NCBI GenBank assembly: GCA_013115135.1 | Contig: JABANP010000033.1 | Coordinates: 124,001-188,000, forward strand | DNA length: 64,000 nt | Direction: 5' to 3' | Origin: Perkinsus olseni | Lineage: Eukaryota > Perkinsozoa > Perkinsida > Perkinsidae | In this document: piece by piece, positions 61,527 to 64,000 of the stretch | Layout of the letters: the number at the start of each line of letters is the position of its first letter | Numbering within the stretch: the stretch's first letter is position 1 | Position numbers and translations under genes: made by a program | Notes under the pieces: generated by a model | The model's input: the letters and a program-made list of their open reading frames with translations, nothing else | Told to the model about the DNA's origin: nothing | Database searches by the model: none

Positions 61527-62323
61527 CAAATGATGACTATTCATGATCACGTTGTCAAGGTGTTAATGATGATCTTTATCCCACAGCCCGCCTTGTGCTC
61601 GACAGTCTCTTGTAACACGTTGTCTCACCGCGGTACCGCTACAGGGTATAATTGGGACATCGAAACGTCGCGGTGCAGTCTTGTAGATATACGGGCTCGC
61701 GAGGAACTGCGTATGCTTGGCAGTACACTATGAGGCGTCTATAGATGGGACTTTGTCCTGCAGCAGTGAGCTTAATCGAGCCGCTGAGTCAAGATGATAG
61801 TTCAATCCTGTGGTGTCTTGTGTTCGAGTCGAGGTTTGGCACGCGAAGGCAATGAACTGTACTACAAGGTATGGTCCGGCCAGGACCGGAGGGAGATACC
61901 GAGCAGACCCGCGCAATCTCTTTTTGGGAAGCACGTACGCTTCGAGGTATATGTGTATGGATGTCGGTGTCTGCTCTGCTGCCACAGGGTCGAGTCAGCG
62001 GTGACATTACAGTCGCTAATTGATCCGCTGAAGGTGGCTAATAAGTCCATGTATTCGGAGTACTGTTGTAGGAGAAAGTACCGTATTGATAATGGACAGG
62101 GTTTTCTCGCGGCACATCACAACTGCTCTACCCTTATGTGAACGTCAAGCGACTCGGGGTAACGCAAGAATCCCCGTTGAAAAAATCACAGCAAAATCTC
62201 TCCAACCAAGCCCAAGCGAGGACGCACGGCAGAAATGTGGACATTCATAGGGATTATATTGAAAAAGATGTTCGATGGCAAGTGGCATCTCATTATAGCA
62301 CAATGTCTATCTCGAGCGGTTGA
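61527..62323. other. Intergenic, nothing recognised
   Basis: Convergent gap between the secreted family and the carboxypeptidase; only motif-free frames. Confidence 0.5.
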
Positions 62324-64000
62324 TCATCCACCAAAGACGTACTGCTCACTGGCCTCGAACTGCTCGCTAGCTTCGAGGCTGATGTGTTCAGGTGGACTCA
62401 GATGGTGACTAGGTAGCTTGTTGTCGAGGAAGTCGTTAAGCATGCGGAGAGCGACAGCCGGCTGGTCCATCGGCACCATATGGCCGGCCTCCTTTATCTG
62501 AATACAACAATATAGAACGCAGAGGAGGGCAGGGATACAGGATCAGTGCGAATCTCACCTGCATGAATGTGAACTGGCCTCCATTATCCAAGGTGACGCT
62601 GCGTACTTTTAGCTACACTTTTACCGGAGCTATTCTAAAGAGAATAACGCCACTTCTCATCAGCAAGCCCAAGGAGGTGATTTGGACTTCGAGAATAAGC
62701 GTGACTCCACCGAAGGAGGCATTTCAGGCCACTTCGGTAAACACCTTAATATCGAGGTCATCCTGCTTATTGAACTGCTCTTGACCTTCCCACTCCAGAT
62801 TCAGCGCCCAGTGCTTGTTGCCGATCCAGTTGCAAATGTAGTCAACATCACCAGCATAGATCAGCACCTGCACGAGCGCATCTACCAAGAGGCACCATCG
62901 CCGTGAGTTGGCGTGGGAGGCCGGCTTGCTTACACGCGTCCCGGCCTCCACTTGGTCGATGAGCAGATGATGGAAATTGTGCATGAAGTCCCAGTTGAAC
63001 ATTACGTTAACCTGAATGGGGAATTTCCTTCCACAACGGTAAGCCTAAGATAACTACGATGGTGTTGCACTCCTGCCATTTCGTATCAACACCGAGCTCC
63101 TCCTGGACTCTTTTGTCATTGAGGAATTTGTCAACCTGGACGAGCATAGCGATAACAGAAGTGGTCCGTCATTCGACTTACGTTGGAGAAGTCGTAGCAT
63201 AGCGGCGGGTGCTCGCACTTTTGCCGCATGTCATATCTGCGGACGCAAGACTCGTCCAGCTGCGCTACACGAACCAAGTTGAGACACTCACGGATTAAGA
63301 TCCTTGCTTTGATACGGGGTGAAGAGGGCACGGTTACACTGGAAGAATGCCTTGGTACATGGGATACCTACTCGTATGGGATACATGAGAAAAGTAAGAG
63401 AGCACCAACCTCCAGCCTTATTGCACTTGCGGATAGCCTCGACGCAGCCAGGCACGGCATCCAGCATCTCTTTATACCTGAGAATATCTCAGCTATGAGC
63501 GTCATGAGGGTGGGACATTTCCGCTACTCTTTTTCGGAGACTCGGCTGGGCGCGGTAGAGCTGTTGAAAGCCATCAGCGGGTACCACTTGTATCTGTGGC
63601 ATCCTCGGCGAAGTTGCAGCAGTACGGATGTGACAGCAACTCACTGTTCTTCGGGATGGGTCATACCGTTGCCAATGGCCACACCCCTCAAGGTGAATAG
63701 TGAGCCCATTGGCCTTCTTATTCTCGAGGTAGATTTTATGCGAAATGGCTGGAATATAGTGCCCTACAAATTTAACACGTCCACCGGCATTATGTGGTGA
63801 CATGGCAACTCATACCAGCATAAGATTCTCCCGTTATGTAGAACTTCCTGTTGTACTCCGGGTGTTTGGTGAATAGATGTACCAGGAACCAATACCTGCA
63901 CGAGGACAGCTCGAGATCAACCATCAGAATGGGCATCTTCTCACATATCCTCAGCAACACCGTCCTCATCATAGTCATACTGGCCCTTGCTAAATCCTGT
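62324..64000 (-). CDS. Serine carboxypeptidase, family S10 (5' end outside window)
   Basis: Lysosomal/secretory exopeptidase of the carboxypeptidase Y/cathepsin A group. Reading from the right edge: TGFSKGQYDYDEDGVAEDM, then FTKHPEYNRKFYITGESYAG (catalytic Ser at about 63824), HYIPAISHKIYLENKKANG, GVAIGNGMTHPEEQ and YKWYPLMAFNSS. Then CVEAIRKCNKAGG, YDMRQKCEHPPLCYDFSN, FLNDKRVQEELGV, VLIYAGDVDYICNWIGN (catalytic Asp near 62848) and EAGHMVPMDQPAVALRMLND (catalytic His near 62480), ending EQYVFGG. All three catalytic residues are present, with many introns. An extra base in the C4 run at 63684-63687 (plus strand) breaks the frame before GVAIGNG. The signal peptide would be outside the window. 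Confidence 0.9.

Overview
The window is nuclear DNA from a protist. Genes are eukaryotic and split by short GT-AG introns, commonly 45-110 bp. They are packed tightly, often with under 120 bp between neighbours. Base composition is balanced and I see no rRNA or tRNA genes. Compact same-strand gene runs, divergent alveolate-style proteins, several secreted multigene families and a plant/alveolate-type telomere-like motif (GGGTTTAGG) suggest an alveolate, with a Perkinsus-like organism as my best guess. That placement is inference; no single sequence proves it.

Layout. 0-0.5 kb: end of an aldo/keto reductase gene. 1.2-8.8 kb: three copies of an unrecognised secreted glycoprotein family, with two small coiled-coil genes on the minus strand between them (one SCOC-like). 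9.9-12.8 kb: a FUSC/ALMT-like membrane transporter. 13.2-29.8 kb: four housekeeping and signalling genes head-to-tail on the minus strand: a CAMK-type protein kinase, a PIKfyve/Fab1 lipid kinase, splicing factor SF3B3 and a ubiquitin-specific protease. 30.1-34.9 kb: a tandem pair of secreted proteins whose last exons have been homogenised. 35.7-37.6 kb: an unrecognised multi-exon gene.

37.9-45.3 kb, plus strand: U5 snRNP 40K (SNRNP40), two tandem F-box proteins and an HSD17B10-like mitochondrial dehydrogenase. 45.3-49 kb: gene-poor, with two tiny secreted six-cysteine peptides, a telomere-like hairpin and palindromes, then a ubiquitin-like/eS31 fusion. 50-59 kb, plus strand: a small membrane protein, a coiled-coil protein, a beta-propeller protein of SMP-30/NHL type, mitoribosomal uL23m, an unrecognised gene, a SET-domain protein and a protein ending in an LC8 dynein light-chain domain. 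60-61.5 kb: a duplicated secreted family. 62.3-64 kb: a serine carboxypeptidase that runs off the right edge.

Functionally there is a housekeeping core (splicing: SF3B3 and SNRNP40; translation: eS31 and uL23m; membrane and ubiquitin signalling: PIKfyve, kinase, USP, F-box proteins) interleaved with lineage-specific secreted families. Several otherwise good genes carry isolated one-base frame breaks, many at homopolymers. I read these mainly as assembly errors, but they should be checked because they alter many protein models.
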